Part shown: piece after piece, positions 1 to 8,672 of the stretch
Layout of the letters: every line of letters begins with the position of its first letter
How positions within the stretch are numbered: position 1 is the first letter of the stretch
From: Lysinibacillus sphaericus
GTDB taxonomy: Bacteria > Bacillota > Bacilli > Bacillales_A > Planococcaceae
Length of the DNA stretch: 64,000 bases
Direction of reading: 5' to 3'
Assembly: GCF_006864135.1 (NCBI RefSeq)
Contig: NZ_SADV01000002.1
Location: forward strand, 1 to 64,000
Notes under the pieces: generated by a model
What the model was told of the DNA's origin: nothing
Database searches by the model: none
What the model saw: only the letters and a program-made list of their open reading frames with translations
Translations under genes and position numbers: made by a program

Positions 1-228
1 AAGTACAAAAAAGCACTTAATAAAATTCACTCTTGAAAACATTTTATTTTCATCAAATTCCTTACTATTATCCAAAAGAAGGTATGAATATACTGGAAAT
101 GTAAATGCTAGTACTATCCAATATTTCAATTCCCCAGTATTTCTAATTCCATCCATTATTCCATTCAAAATCGGAAACAATATCGCAAATAAAAAACCTT
201 GTGTATATTTTTTAATATATCTCTTCAT
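1..228 (-). CDS. Partial hypothetical membrane protein, N-terminal 76 residues
   Basis: The reading frame opens with ATG at 228 behind an AGGAAGGAT ribosome site and runs off the left edge of the window without a stop. The visible part starts MKRYIKKYTQGFLFAILFPI and has two hydrophobic stretches (about residues 10-25 and 36-51), which suggests a small membrane protein. I do not recognise the family. It lies on the same strand as the next two genes. Confidence 0.5.
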   Translation of the reverse strand, partial: MKRYIKKYTQGFLFAILFPILNGIMDGIRNTGELKYWIVLAFTFPVYSYLLLDNSKEFDENKMFSRVNFIKCFFVL

Positions 229-343
229 TTTTATCCTTCCTAAAAATAAATATTTATCCCTTCGTTCGGAAAATTTCCCATTGAATATTTAACCTATCAA
301 ATCTTAACAATATATTGCCTTAATTCATATATGTAATTTTTTC

Positions 344-378
344 CTCATTCAACTAAACTGCCTCGTTAGTTGAATAAG
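344..378. repeat. Palindromic TTAGTTGAATAAG element, copy A
   Basis: ATTCAACTAA at 347-356 and TTAGTTGAAT at 366-375 form a perfect 10-bp inverted repeat around a 9-base loop. It sits just past the stop of the 134-residue gene and could act as its transcription end on the minus strand, although the T-run is poor. Related words occur at 854-957 and 31740-31772. Confidence 0.45.
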
Positions 379-390
379 AACTAAAGGCCT

Positions 391-795
391 CTACTCTTGA
401 TTAAAATGCAATAATTTATATAATGGCATATCTGATTCTTTAAAACCATATTTCGTTAACATCATTTGCTCTATAGCTTTTTCAGGGTTCTCTTGATAAA
501 TCTTTATAATTACTTCACAAAGTGCCAAAGCTAAGTGTTCTGTAAGCATTTGTGCAAATTCACGCAGTATTTCTTTATGTTCATCTTTAACAGCTTCATC
601 GGAGAAATATGTAGCAGAGACATAGTTTGCACGTTGGTCATCTTCTTCATAAATTAAATCTGGAATATCAAAATCATCAAATGTGGCAGGTCGAAATTCA
701 TCTAAAATGGCTAAAGCATAATGTTGGTCGCCAATTCGAACATCCCACACTTCAAAGTCCCTTAATCTAATTTTACGTTCAAAATAATCAATCAA
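391..795 (-). CDS. Hypothetical protein, 134 residues
   Basis: The start is TTG with an AGGGGACG ribosome site about 9 bases upstream. The protein is acidic, apparently soluble, with no signal peptide or membrane segment. Its second half is predicted helical (about residues 65-110). I do not recognise a family or catalytic motif. It is flanked on both sides by palindromic elements and stands alone, as in accessory regions. The length and ribosome site support a real gene; the function is unknown. Confidence 0.55.
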   Translation of the reverse strand: MIDYFERKIRLRDFEVWDVRIGDQHYALAILDEFRPATFDDFDIPDLIYEEDDQRANYVSATYFSDEAVKDEHKEILREFAQMLTEHLALALCEVIIKIYQENPEKAIEQMMLTKYGFKESDMPLYKLLHFNQE

Positions 796-853
796 ACTAA
801 AACGTCCCCTTTCAATTTATTTTACTGCTGGTAATCAATCAAAATTACATCTT

Positions 854-957
854 CTTATTCAACTATTCTGCCCCGTTAGCCATCCATGTCGCGTACAATC
901 AACACTACACCACAGAAAATGAAAGATTATTACGTTCTTTCATGGGAGTTGAATAAG
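854..957. repeat. Palindromic TTATTCAACT...AGTTGAATAAG element, copy B
   Basis: CTTATTCAACT at 854-864 is the inverted complement of AGTTGAATAAG at 947-957. The roughly 80 bases between include a second small inverted repeat around TGAAAGA/TCTTTCA (919-942). The outer arms match copy A, so this looks like an expanded version of the same element. It fills part of the gap between the hypothetical gene and the wall protein gene; nothing else was seen in 796-1027. Confidence 0.4.
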
Positions 958-1029
958 GTACTATTTTACACCCAATAATACTATAATAAATTTTAAAAAA
1001 TATTCCTAAATACGATTTTAATCACAAAT

Positions 1030-1065
1030 AAAAGCTGAACTAATGCAGAAATTAGTTCAGCTTAA
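1030..1065. terminator. Rho-independent terminator after the wall protein gene
   Basis: AAGCTGAACTAAT (1032-1044) and ATTAGTTCAGCTT (1051-1063) pair perfectly over 13 bases with a 6-base loop and A/T-rich flanks on both sides. It lies 120 bases beyond the stop of the minus-strand wall protein gene. Confidence 0.75.
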
Positions 1066-1183
1066 AAATAACTCGTTATAATGTTGCACATTTCATAAAG
1101 AATACTGATGTTACAAGCAAATTACTTTAACTCTTGACTTTTAATAAAATTTTATAGTCACCTTTTCACTTGTAAGTAGCAAT

Positions 1184-2701
1184 TTAGTTATTGAATATTT
1201 GCTCGTAACGGTGGAAGAATGCCACTGTGTGCGCTCTTGTTAGAGAATCATTTGGTTTAAACTCTTCATTTGTTTTAGTAGTTGTTAAACCATTATCACG
1301 AAGGAATTTAATAGCTTCTGACTGAGATACAGTCTTACCATAATGCATTGAAACTAAGATACGAGCGAAGTTACCCCGTGTGATATCCTTACCTGCAATG
1401 GCTTGTTTGGATGCTGTGTTTGCACCTAGAACTGGTAGAGAGTATTTCGTAGCCAGTCGGTAGTTTACGTCACCATACCATGTAGTATTAGCATTCGTTG
1501 AAGCTAGTTCTGATGGTTTGAAGTAACGGAATAGGATAGTTAACATTTGGTTTTCCGTTAAGTTAGTGTACGGTTTAAGTAAGTTTTCGTACTTGCCTGT
1601 TGATGGGTTTTTCACGTTTAGGTAACCACTAATGATACCGATGTTGACTGCCCACTTAAAATCCTCAGCCCAGTATTGGTTTGCATTGTAATCAGCAAAC
1701 TTTGATACATCAACGTTTCCCGTTGTTGGCGGTGTTACTGGAGGTGTTGGCGTTGGTGTTGAAGCTGAGTAGTTTAAATAACTTGATGCTACATACCCCT
1801 TTGTCCCGTCATTTCTTTTCACAGGATACCAAACAAAATGGTTTTTCTTCGTTGATACTTCTTCATATTCAAAAGGACCCGTAATGGTAACAATTTCGCC
1901 TTCACGTAAAGTACCCATAGAAGGACTATCAATAGAAGGTCTTGTCCTAAATTTTACGTTAGTTGTTGTTGCACTAACTTTCTGATTTGTTTTAAAAAAA
2001 TACTTTGATTTTGTTAATGGTACATCAAATTTATAGTTCATCGCTGAAAATTTAATATTTTCCTTGCTGTTAGAATCATATTGAAAATGTTCGCGTTTAA
2101 AAGGCAGCACTGTTAAGTCTATTAATTCCAATTTCTCAATAATTCGAAGAATTCTTTCTTGATAGGCATTTGCATTTCTTTCATCAGTTGCTTGGACAAT
2201 TGGACTATTTACTGGTTTAGTACCGTTATAAGCCATGATAGCGAAGTACCAATGTTCCAATACATCTCTTTCCCCACCGTTGATGCTAGGCAAATCCTTC
2301 CGCTTAAACATATTATCTAGAGTCTTTACACCAGCTTGAATATTATAGACAATATCGCTTTTTAGTTTATCTTGATCGTAGCCAGCTTGATTTGTAATTT
2401 GCATAATGCCAATTCCATTATCTGCTGTCACAATCGCTTCACCTTTACTATCGAAATGACGCCAATTTCCACTTTCACCTTCCGCTATTGCCTTCACAAT
2501 TTCAGGTGGAACATTATAACTCAGTGCTGTTTCGGTTAACAAACAGTTCATTGTGGAATAATCAGGGTTTACATTCGATGCCGAATCATACTCACATGTA
2601 TTTGCAATATTATTAGCTAATACATTTTTATCTATGTTTATAGATAGAGAGAGGGTACCAATGGCAATCACACTAATCAATGGTTTCAATATCTTTTTCA
2701 T
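1184..2701 (-). CDS. Secreted lytic transglycosylase-like protein with SH3 and SLH domains
   Basis: 505 residues. A signal peptide covers about residues 1-29. A transglycosylase SLT-like domain follows (about 50-190), with the family's Glu-Ser pair at E76-S77 and a GIGIMQIT motif near 95, so peptidoglycan cleavage is expected. A bacterial SH3 domain lies at about 240-310, then a Pro/Thr linker (TPTPTPPVTPPTT), then S-layer-homology-type repeats to the C-terminus (SKFADYNANQYWAEDFKWA, later LTRAHTVAFFHRYEQ). SLH modules anchor proteins to secondary wall polymer, which fits Lysinibacillus, known for S-layers. The SLH copies are divergent. It is monocistronic with its own terminator. Confidence 0.75.
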   Translation of the reverse strand: MKKILKPLISVIAIGTLSLSINIDKNVLANNIANTCEYDSASNVNPDYSTMNCLLTETALSYNVPPEIVKAIAEGESGNWRHFDSKGEAIVTADNGIGIMQITNQAGYDQDKLKSDIVYNIQAGVKTLDNMFKRKDLPSINGGERDVLEHWYFAIMAYNGTKPVNSPIVQATDERNANAYQERILRIIEKLELIDLTVLPFKREHFQYDSNSKENIKFSAMNYKFDVPLTKSKYFFKTNQKVSATTTNVKFRTRPSIDSPSMGTLREGEIVTITGPFEYEEVSTKKNHFVWYPVKRNDGTKGYVASSYLNYSASTPTPTPPVTPPTTGNVDVSKFADYNANQYWAEDFKWAVNIGIISGYLNVKNPSTGKYENLLKPYTNLTENQMLTILFRYFKPSELASTNANTTWYGDVNYRLATKYSLPVLGANTASKQAIAGKDITRGNFARILVSMHYGKTVSQSEAIKFLRDNGLTTTKTNEEFKPNDSLTRAHTVAFFHRYEQIFNN

Positions 2702-2918
2702 ATGTGATTATTACACTTCCTTTCATATTTTTTAAAGATAAAAGATTCAGATATATATTATCATAAACCCAATATTTGAGATAGGGGTAATAGTCAACAT
2801 TTCCTTCATTTAACATTTTTGAGCAATAAATGATAGCTCAAACATATATTGTTTAATTTTAATTCGGTGTAAATAGCGATTGTTGGATTTTTACTTTTTT
2901 GTGAAATAGGTAAGCTTC

Positions 2919-3041
2919 CTAAAGTCCATTGAAACAAGCCCAAGCAAAATCTATCACGCTCTGTAAGCTTTCTACGATTGTTGTTGTAAGCTGACTCAAA
3001 GTTGAAACAATTGAGTTACTTTTGGAATCTAAAAGCAACAT
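2919..3041 (-). CDS. Possible 40-residue hydrophobic peptide
   Basis: ATG at 3041 is preceded by AAGGTGA at 8 bases. The peptide begins MLLLDSKSNSIVSTLSQLTT and is rich in Ser/Thr and hydrophobic residues. It lies just downstream of a decayed gene on the same strand and may be part of the same relic. It has no recognised family, and the short length makes the call weak. Confidence 0.25.
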   Translation of the reverse strand: MLLLDSKSNSIVSTLSQLTTTIVESLQSVIDFAWACFNGL

Positions 3042-3063
3042 ACCAAAATGTCACCTTCGTACT

Positions 3064-3625
3064 TTAGTGGTATATAAAAAGAGGGAGGAATTGCCTCCCC
3101 TTATGTATGATTTTATAGGTATTGCTCTTAGCAAAAGAACCATCTTTCTTCGAAACCTTTCTATCAACCTCAATCAAACCTGCTAATTCTAAATTCTGAA
3201 TCAATGCACGAATTCTTCTCTCATTTCACAAACAACGTCAATAATCTCATTGTTGAATACAGTTGCAGGAGCATAACCAAACATCTTGCTACGATATTTC
3301 AGATAACAGTAAATCATAAACCCATCAACCTCGATTTCATCACACAATACACAACGAGCAAATTCAAATACCTTATAGGTAATGTATCATCCCTTGAGAA
3401 AAATTAGACCTTCTTCTCCCTCTCGATTGTATTGTAGAAGTGGTTTCTTACATGTATATCGCCCACTATATCTTTTAAGAAATTCCTTCGATTGAGATTC
3501 GTCAATATCTGATAATTGTGTTACCTTAATACCATCTTTCCCTGTTTGGTCAGTGTATATTGCTTAAATTCTGTAACTCTTTCATATCTAAAAAATCTGC
3601 AATTGCAAATTTAAGCAACAAAAAA
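3064..3625 (-). pseudogene. Multiply frameshifted DNA-binding/replication-type gene relic
   Basis: Minus-strand translation gives consecutive protein-like blocks in different frames: one around 3545-3618 (KFAIADFLDMKELQNLS), one at about 3405-3530 (TQLSDIDESQSKEFLKRYSG), one at about 3225-3390 (VFEFARCVLCDEIEVDGFM, then YCYLKYRSKMFGYAPATVF) and one at 3064-3222 (RRIRALIQNLELAGLIEVDR). Together they read as one protein with at least three frameshifts. The last block resembles a winged-helix segment of plasmid- or phage-type proteins. That class is an inference; no family is certain. The remainder of 2702-3700 shows no intact gene. Confidence 0.55.
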
Positions 3626-3660
3626 CACCTCCTAGACTTTAACAGTCCAATGAGGTGTCA
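3618..3660 (-). terminator. ribU: Terminator after ribU
   Basis: On the minus strand ACACCTC pairs with GAGGTGT, with an inner GACT/AGTC pairing, followed directly by six T residues (plus-strand 3620-3625). It lies 40 bases past the ribU stop. Confidence 0.7.
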
Positions 3661-3700
3661 TTACTTGAACACTATCCTAAATCAAACTTTATTCTCGAAA

Positions 3701-4285
3701 TTAACTCATATACATGGAACGCTGATGATGAATCCATTTACGCATTGTTGTGAATAGTAATGCCATGATGATAGTAATTAAAATACCTTTCACAATGTTA
3801 AATGGCAAAATACCAGCTACGATCATTTTATATAGTGAATCACCTACAACAGGCTCCATACCTAAAAAGTAAGTGTACATAGGTAAAAATACAACATAGT
3901 TAAGAATGCTCATTCCTACTGCCATTACAATTGTTCCAGCAGCTAAACCTCCGACAAGGCCTTTAACTGTTTTGGAGCGATTAAATACAAAGCTCACTGG
4001 TAGAATAAATAAAATACCTGTTGCAAAGTTCGCGATATGTCCTACCGGTACTCCCGTTGGCGTGCCTGAGAAAACCCAGTCCAACACATTTTTAAATAAT
4101 TCTACTAAAATACCGGCTACAGGTCCCATAGTAATCGCCGCTAGTAATGCTGGCATATCACTGAAGTCCACTTCCAAAAACGCTGGAAACGGCGGAATCG
4201 GGAAATTAAAAAGCATTAATAAAAACGAAATACTACTCAGCATGCCAATCGTAATATACGATTGAAGTTTAACATTTTTCTTCAT
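3701..4285 (-). CDS. ribU: RibU riboflavin ECF transporter S component
   Basis: 194 residues with five to six hydrophobic segments and no large soluble domain, typical of the substrate-binding S component of energy-coupling factor transporters. The N-terminal FPIPPFPAFLEVDFSDMPAL block is characteristic of RibU. It binds riboflavin in the membrane and works with the shared EcfA/A'/T module, which is not in this window. The FMN riboswitch directly upstream supports the riboflavin assignment. The gene is monocistronic between an upstream attenuator and a downstream terminator. Confidence 0.92.
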   Translation of the reverse strand: MKKNVKLQSYITIGMLSSISFLLMLFNFPIPPFPAFLEVDFSDMPALLAAITMGPVAGILVELFKNVLDWVFSGTPTGVPVGHIANFATGILFILPVSFVFNRSKTVKGLVGGLAAGTIVMAVGMSILNYVVFLPMYTYFLGMEPVVGDSLYKMIVAGILPFNIVKGILITIIMALLFTTMRKWIHHQRSMYMS

Positions 4286-4357
4286 TGAAAACTCTCTCCT
4301 CTTTGCTGATTCAATCTCGCAAGAAGAAAGGTTACGACCTAATCGATCATCATCATG

Positions 4358-4387
4358 AAAAAACCCTTATGCAAAAGAGCATAAGGG
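4358..4387 (-). terminator. Attenuator of the FMN riboswitch
   Basis: Read on the minus strand, CCCTTATGC, a 6-base loop, GCATAAGGG and then TTTTTT form a perfect 9-bp intrinsic terminator. It sits between the riboswitch aptamer and ribU, as expected for an expression platform that stops transcription when FMN is bound. Confidence 0.9.
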
Positions 4388-4507
4388 AGAATAGGCAAGA
4401 TTAAAAAACGCCATTAACTAACTATTTTCTGAGCATACGCTGTGTGAAATCACATCGAAAAAACGCTCGTACATAGTTAAATTCATAACAATGAATGACG
4501 ATCGTAC

Positions 4508-4700
4508 CTCCATCTTCTCCCATCCAGACTTTAACTGTCGGCCTTGGAATCGCACCAAGTCAGCCATGCAAAAAATTTTTACACAGGTCGCGGGCTGAAG
4601 AGCCTTTCGTAAATATGCGAGCTAATATGTCCTAAAGGAAACATTAGCGATTTACAACTCTATTACCGCCGGTCGGGATTTTCACCCTGCCCCGAAGATG
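4508..4700 (-). ncRNA. FMN riboswitch (RFN element)
   Basis: The minus strand carries the conserved RFN blocks in order: CTTCGGGGCAGGGTGAAAAT, CCCGACCGGCGGTAATAGAG, a variable arm, AGCCCGCGACC, GGTGCGATTCCAAGGCCGAC and AGTCTGGATGGGAGAAGATG. It precedes an attenuator and ribU, so riboflavin uptake should fall when FMN is plentiful. Confidence 0.97.
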
Positions 4701-4728
4701 AATCATTATTTTTTTGTTTCATAGCCTT

Positions 4729-4757
4729 ACTATAATGAATTATTAGAGAAAAGTAAA
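4729..4757 (-). promoter_or_regulatory. Sigma-A type promoter of the ribU transcript
   Basis: On the minus strand TTTACT (-35, plus 4752-4757) and TATAGT (-10, plus 4729-4734) are separated by exactly 17 bases and lie about 30 bases before the riboswitch begins. Confidence 0.7.
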
Positions 4758-4832
4758 TAGCTTTGCTTAAAAAAATTCCGATTAAACTTGTATGCTTTAA
4801 GCGCGTGAAAAGTAGCTTAAGTCCATATCCAT

Positions 4833-4892
4833 CTCACCACCTATTGAGGTGAGAGACACTTCTATACAGGATGCTTTGCTTTCACTACAAAA
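4833..4892. repeat. Dispersed intergenic repeat fragment
   Basis: The words ATCTCACCACCTA, GAGAGAC, ACTTCT, GATGCTTTGCTTTC also occur in the same order at 14413-14475, so this is a short copy of an intergenic repeat. It lies downstream of rsiX. Confidence 0.5.
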
Positions 4893-4907
4893 AAATGGCA
4901 ATAACAA

Positions 4908-4941
4908 GAGCATTCACGCACATATTGCGGCGAGAATGCTC
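4908..4941 (-). terminator. Terminator of sigX-rsiX
   Basis: GAGCATTC (4908-4915) pairs with GAATGCTC (4934-4941), and inner bases CGC/GCG can also pair. On the minus strand the stem is followed by TTGTTATTG. It lies 38 bases past the rsiX stop. Confidence 0.6.
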
Positions 4942-4978
4942 CAAAAATTTCTTTATTCTATTTTTGTTGTTAGGCTGT

Positions 4979-6289
4979 TTATGGCATATAACGTTTATTG
5001 GCTCCTACAGGCTTTGGCAAGAATTTTTTTAAATCAAATCCTTCCCAGCTTTCCTGTACAACATTGTCTAGACGTATTTGTTGTTCAAAACTTGCGGCAG
5101 TAAGCATCATAGCTTCTATCATTTGAGTTGCACGAACAGTATCCATGGTCGTTAAATCAAGCGGCTCATCAAATGTAACAATAACACCTTCTGCTACTTC
5201 TTTCACAGTGTATGTTAAATTTTCCGGCACAACTGGAACGTATACATCATCATTTTTATTTCGCATAACGGTAAGCGCTTCTGTTACAGTGGAAAAAGTT
5301 TTACGAGTATCGGGTGATAAATATTCAGCTCCATTTTCATCTTTATATAAATAATAATTAAAATGATTTGAGCTTGTTAAGACCATAGGCTTACTTGACT
5401 CTTCATCCTTAGAAAATTTGTAGGCTGTACCATCAGAATTTTCAAACTCAACATCTTTATACTCTGAATCTGAGAATGTATCCTGTAAAGTGTCTAAATA
5501 TTCATTCGTATCTGCTGAAGCAACATCATAATCATTTTTCTTCGGCAATACATGAACTAGTTTATCGCCCTTCTCCTTCAATTCTCCTTTATATGGATGA
5601 TAGTTAGTAAAACCATTTGCTTTCTCATCAATTTGCGGCGCATACTTTTCATACATTTGTAATGTTGTAGGCTTTTTCTTCGGAAAATCAGTAGCAACTC
5701 GTTCATTTGGAATGATATACGTCATCGGTACGCTATTCTTATCACGATTTGCCAAACCAATATGAAACACTACTGCATCTGTTAAATCTTCCTCATAAAC
5801 AGATGATCGTAGAGACATGATCCTTGAATGTTCTGCTACGATGTTGTTGGATTCCATCATCTTATCGTGGTTGACAGAGCTTTTCGCTACATGACTGTCT
5901 GGCGATGTTGAATATTGAGAGGTTTCAGGCGCATTAGCCTGGTCTATTTTTGCATCATTATGATTTAGCAACGTCGAGCTTGTAAATACTGTTAAAGCGA
6001 AAACTGCTGCAACACTCATAAAGATCGGCCATTTATGAACTTTCTTCTTTGTTGCTGTCTCTGTACTTTCTTGTTGTGTAGGATTACCGTGTTGTTGCTC
6101 TTGTGATATTATTTCATCATCTATTGGTTGTTGTATAGCTCCTTGAAGATGGGTATTATCCTGCAAGCGAGCATCTGTCAGTAATCGATTTAATATTTCT
6201 TCTTTCGAACGGCGGTCAGAAAGCTTAGGGGCATTATTTAATAGATGCTCAAGTTGGTCATCATCAAATTGGTTATGTGTCATTGCCAT
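4979..6289 (-). CDS. rsiX: RsiX-type anti-sigma factor
   Basis: 436 residues: a cytoplasmic N-terminus (1-87) for sigma binding, a single membrane segment at about 88-108, and a long extracytoplasmic C-terminal region. It overlaps the sigX end by 10 bases, so the two are translationally coupled, and the pair follows resE exactly as sigX-rsiX does in B. subtilis. Sequence identity with RsiX is low in my recollection, so the name rests on topology and synteny. The start at 6289 has AGGAGG 4 bases away; the second ATG (6283) at 10 bases is also possible. Confidence 0.75.
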   Translation of the reverse strand: MAMTHNQFDDDQLEHLLNNAPKLSDRRSKEEILNRLLTDARLQDNTHLQGAIQQPIDDEIISQEQQHGNPTQQESTETATKKKVHKWPIFMSVAAVFALTVFTSSTLLNHNDAKIDQANAPETSQYSTSPDSHVAKSSVNHDKMMESNNIVAEHSRIMSLRSSVYEEDLTDAVVFHIGLANRDKNSVPMTYIIPNERVATDFPKKKPTTLQMYEKYAPQIDEKANGFTNYHPYKGELKEKGDKLVHVLPKKNDYDVASADTNEYLDTLQDTFSDSEYKDVEFENSDGTAYKFSKDEESSKPMVLTSSNHFNYYLYKDENGAEYLSPDTRKTFSTVTEALTVMRNKNDDVYVPVVPENLTYTVKEVAEGVIVTFDEPLDLTTMDTVRATQMIEAMMLTAASFEQQIRLDNVVQESWEGFDLKKFLPKPVGANKRYMP

Positions 6290-6813
6290 TTCGCCTCCTG
6301 TTCTCTAACCTGTTGTAGCTGTTGCCTTAAAAATTTAATAGCACGGTGCTGAGTAGTTTTTACCTTCGCTTCTGTCCAATCTAGTATTTGTGCAGTTTCT
6401 GCAATCGATAAATCTTGAAAGTAGCGCATAATAATGACCATTTTTTGATCACCAGTACAGTGTTCAAGCGCTGATTGTACCTGTATAAATTCATCACTGG
6501 CCTGCAGCACGTCTTCCGGTGATGGTGTGGTTGAATGCAGCTGTTCCGTTTCCCAATCAAAAAAATCAAGTGAATGTTTTTGGCGTACAGCCTGCTTTCT
6601 AAAATGATCAATAGCGACATTTTTAGCAATAGCAAAAAGCCAAGTCTTTTCGCTACTATTTCCTGCGAATTGATCATATGAACGCAATACACGAACATAA
6701 ACCTCATGCGCTAAATCCTCAGCAAGTGTACGGTTTTTTACTAAATAAATAAGAAACTGGAACACATCTTGATGATATGCATCGTATAATCGATGGAACA
6801 CGGAGTCATTCAA
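6280..6813 (-). CDS. sigX: ECF sigma factor SigX
   Basis: 177 residues with an ECF sigma layout: region 2 at about 5-75 (DLAHEVYVRVLRSYDQF, then KTWLFAIAKNVAIDHFR) and region 4 at about 120-168 (MRYFQDLSIAETAQILDW, then VKTTQHRAIKFLR). It directs RNA polymerase to cell-envelope genes in B. subtilis (positive charge modification and resistance to cationic peptides). It follows resE after a 77-base gap and is coupled to the anti-sigma gene. Confidence 0.88.
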   Translation of the reverse strand: MNDSVFHRLYDAYHQDVFQFLIYLVKNRTLAEDLAHEVYVRVLRSYDQFAGNSSEKTWLFAIAKNVAIDHFRKQAVRQKHSLDFFDWETEQLHSTTPSPEDVLQASDEFIQVQSALEHCTGDQKMVIIMRYFQDLSIAETAQILDWTEAKVKTTQHRAIKFLRQQLQQVREQEAKWQ

Positions 6814-6890
6814 AGCACTCCACCCCCGTTCTCTTTATATTTGTCGTCTAAATGTCCACAGAAGTTACATCCAATTAATACCACTCTTTA

Positions 6891-8672
6891 TTAGTATGAA
6901 TCAAAAGGTAAATAAAAGGTGAAGGTAGTCCCCTCTTTCAGCACACTATCTACCATAATATTGCCTGAATGTGCCTTGACAATATTTCTAGCAATAGCTA
7001 AACCTAGGCCAGTTCCGCCTTTAGAACGTGTACGCGCCTTGTCTGCTTTATAGAAACGTTCAAAGACATATGGTAAGTCCTCTTGAGGAATACCATGCCC
7101 TGTATCCTGGACAGATATTTTGGCAAAGGTTGGCTCCTGCTCAACCTTCACTGTTACTGACCCTTCATCAGTATGACGGAGAGCATTATCAACTAAATTC
7201 GTTAATACTTGTTCAATTCGATCCTCATCTATACTAATCGAAGCTTCGTCATTAAATTCACTGTCAAATATTAGACAAACATGTTTCTCTTTTGCAACCT
7301 GTGCAAATTTTTGAGTAATACGTTCAAATGTTGAATTAATTGGGAGCTCATCCTTGTAAAGCGTCATATGCCCCGATTCCATACGCGCAAGGTCTAATAA
7401 ATCTGTTACGAGACGGCCCATACGTTTCGATTCATCATAAATAATTTTTGTAATCTCATTACGTTCTTCTTGATCCTGTATAAAATCATCATCCATTAGA
7501 GCCTCTGAATAACCTTGGAGCATCGAAATTGGCGTCCGTAGCTCATGAGACACATTGGCAATAAAGTCTGAACGCAGTTTTTCTAAACGATGCTGTTCCG
7601 TCATATCACGAATAACCGCAACCGCTCCACGTATCGATTCCTCACTATAAAGAGGGCTAATCGTAAACGTATAGTAACTTCCATCCATCTCAATTTCTTC
7701 TTCAAGCTTATCCTCAAACATCAGTACATGATCGAGCATATGATAAAGCTCTGGCGGAATTGGTTTCGCACTTTGTGACCCCTTAGTAACAAACCATTTT
7801 TGCATTAAACGGTCCGCTGGTGGATTACTTAATAATATTGTACGGTCACGATTAAATGTAATAACTGCGTCTGTCATCGATGTTAATATATTGGAAAGCT
7901 GTTCATTTTCTTGATTGATCACTTCTAGATTGTGTTTCAATTGACGCCCCATTTGATTAAAGGCAACTGCAAGCTGGCCAATTTCATCATTTTGTGTAGT
8001 CGGCATCTTCGCTTCAAAATTCCCTTTAGAAATTTCAAACGCCAGCTCACGCATTTTACGTAATGGTGACGTAATACGAGATGAAAGGAAAAACGCAAAA
8101 AATGTCGTCAATACAAAGGCTATGAAAGCTGATAGAAAGACAATTTTCGTCGTCTCTTTCGATGTTTTATGCAGCGCATCTGGACTTTGATAAATAAAGA
8201 CAGCTCCGTGCACAGCATTTTCCACATTTAGCGGGAAACCAAGCACAACATACGATTCCAATTTCTCTTCGTCCGTGGAAGAGGGCATCATCATTTCCTT
8301 AATAATCGGTTTATCTGATTGAAAAACTTCTTGGAACGATTTATTGGCTAAAATCATATCCTGTATTTCTTTTTTATTGACACCTTCCTGCATAGCGAAA
8401 GAAACTCTATCATGGTTAATAGCAATAAGTGCATTTGTACTTTCAGGTAAAATATCTTTTAATAATTCCGAAGTCGACTCTGCTGTTTCATTATCATCTA
8501 TTATACTTGCAACTGTTGCTGCAGTTTGACGCAAGGAGCTTTCTGCTTGTTGCATATGGTAATTTTGAAGAAACTCAAGCATTAAAACCGTGAAAACAAA
8601 CAATACAAATGAAACGAGAAGCAATATGGTTACCCATAGCTTCCCGACAACACTATTCCATATTCTATTCAT
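6891..8672 (-). CDS. resE: ResE sensor histidine kinase
   Basis: 593 residues from ATG at 8672, preferred over an upstream start because GAGGT lies 6 bases before it and it overlaps the resD stop by 8 bases. Two membrane segments (about 15-32 and 176-197) flank an extracytoplasmic sensor. HAMP (about 198-251), PAS (256-361), HisKA with H376 in NVSHELRTP and HATPase with DTGHGIP and GTGLGLAI follow. It phosphorylates ResD in response to respiratory/redox state. It is encoded directly after its partner. Confidence 0.93.
   Translation of the reverse strand: MNRIWNSVVGKLWVTILLLVSFVLFVFTVLMLEFLQNYHMQQAESSLRQTAATVASIIDDNETAESTSELLKDILPESTNALIAINHDRVSFAMQEGVNKKEIQDMILANKSFQEVFQSDKPIIKEMMMPSSTDEEKLESYVVLGFPLNVENAVHGAVFIYQSPDALHKTSKETTKIVFLSAFIAFVLTTFFAFFLSSRITSPLRKMRELAFEISKGNFEAKMPTTQNDEIGQLAVAFNQMGRQLKHNLEVINQENEQLSNILTSMTDAVITFNRDRTILLSNPPADRLMQKWFVTKGSQSAKPIPPELYHMLDHVLMFEDKLEEEIEMDGSYYTFTISPLYSEESIRGAVAVIRDMTEQHRLEKLRSDFIANVSHELRTPISMLQGYSEALMDDDFIQDQEERNEITKIIYDESKRMGRLVTDLLDLARMESGHMTLYKDELPINSTFERITQKFAQVAKEKHVCLIFDSEFNDEASISIDEDRIEQVLTNLVDNALRHTDEGSVTVKVEQEPTFAKISVQDTGHGIPQEDLPYVFERFYKADKARTRSKGGTGLGLAIARNIVKAHSGNIMVDSVLKEGTTFTFYLPFDSY

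Noticed and set aside
3618..3633. AGGAGGTG as ribosome site of an intact gene starting TTG at 3618
   Set aside because: The same bases form the arm of the ribU terminator, and the frame stops after 23 codons; the coding blocks downstream are frameshifted.
6381..6707. 108-residue frame inside sigX
   Set aside because: It is a shadow in another frame of the clearly coding sigX sequence, without a ribosome site.
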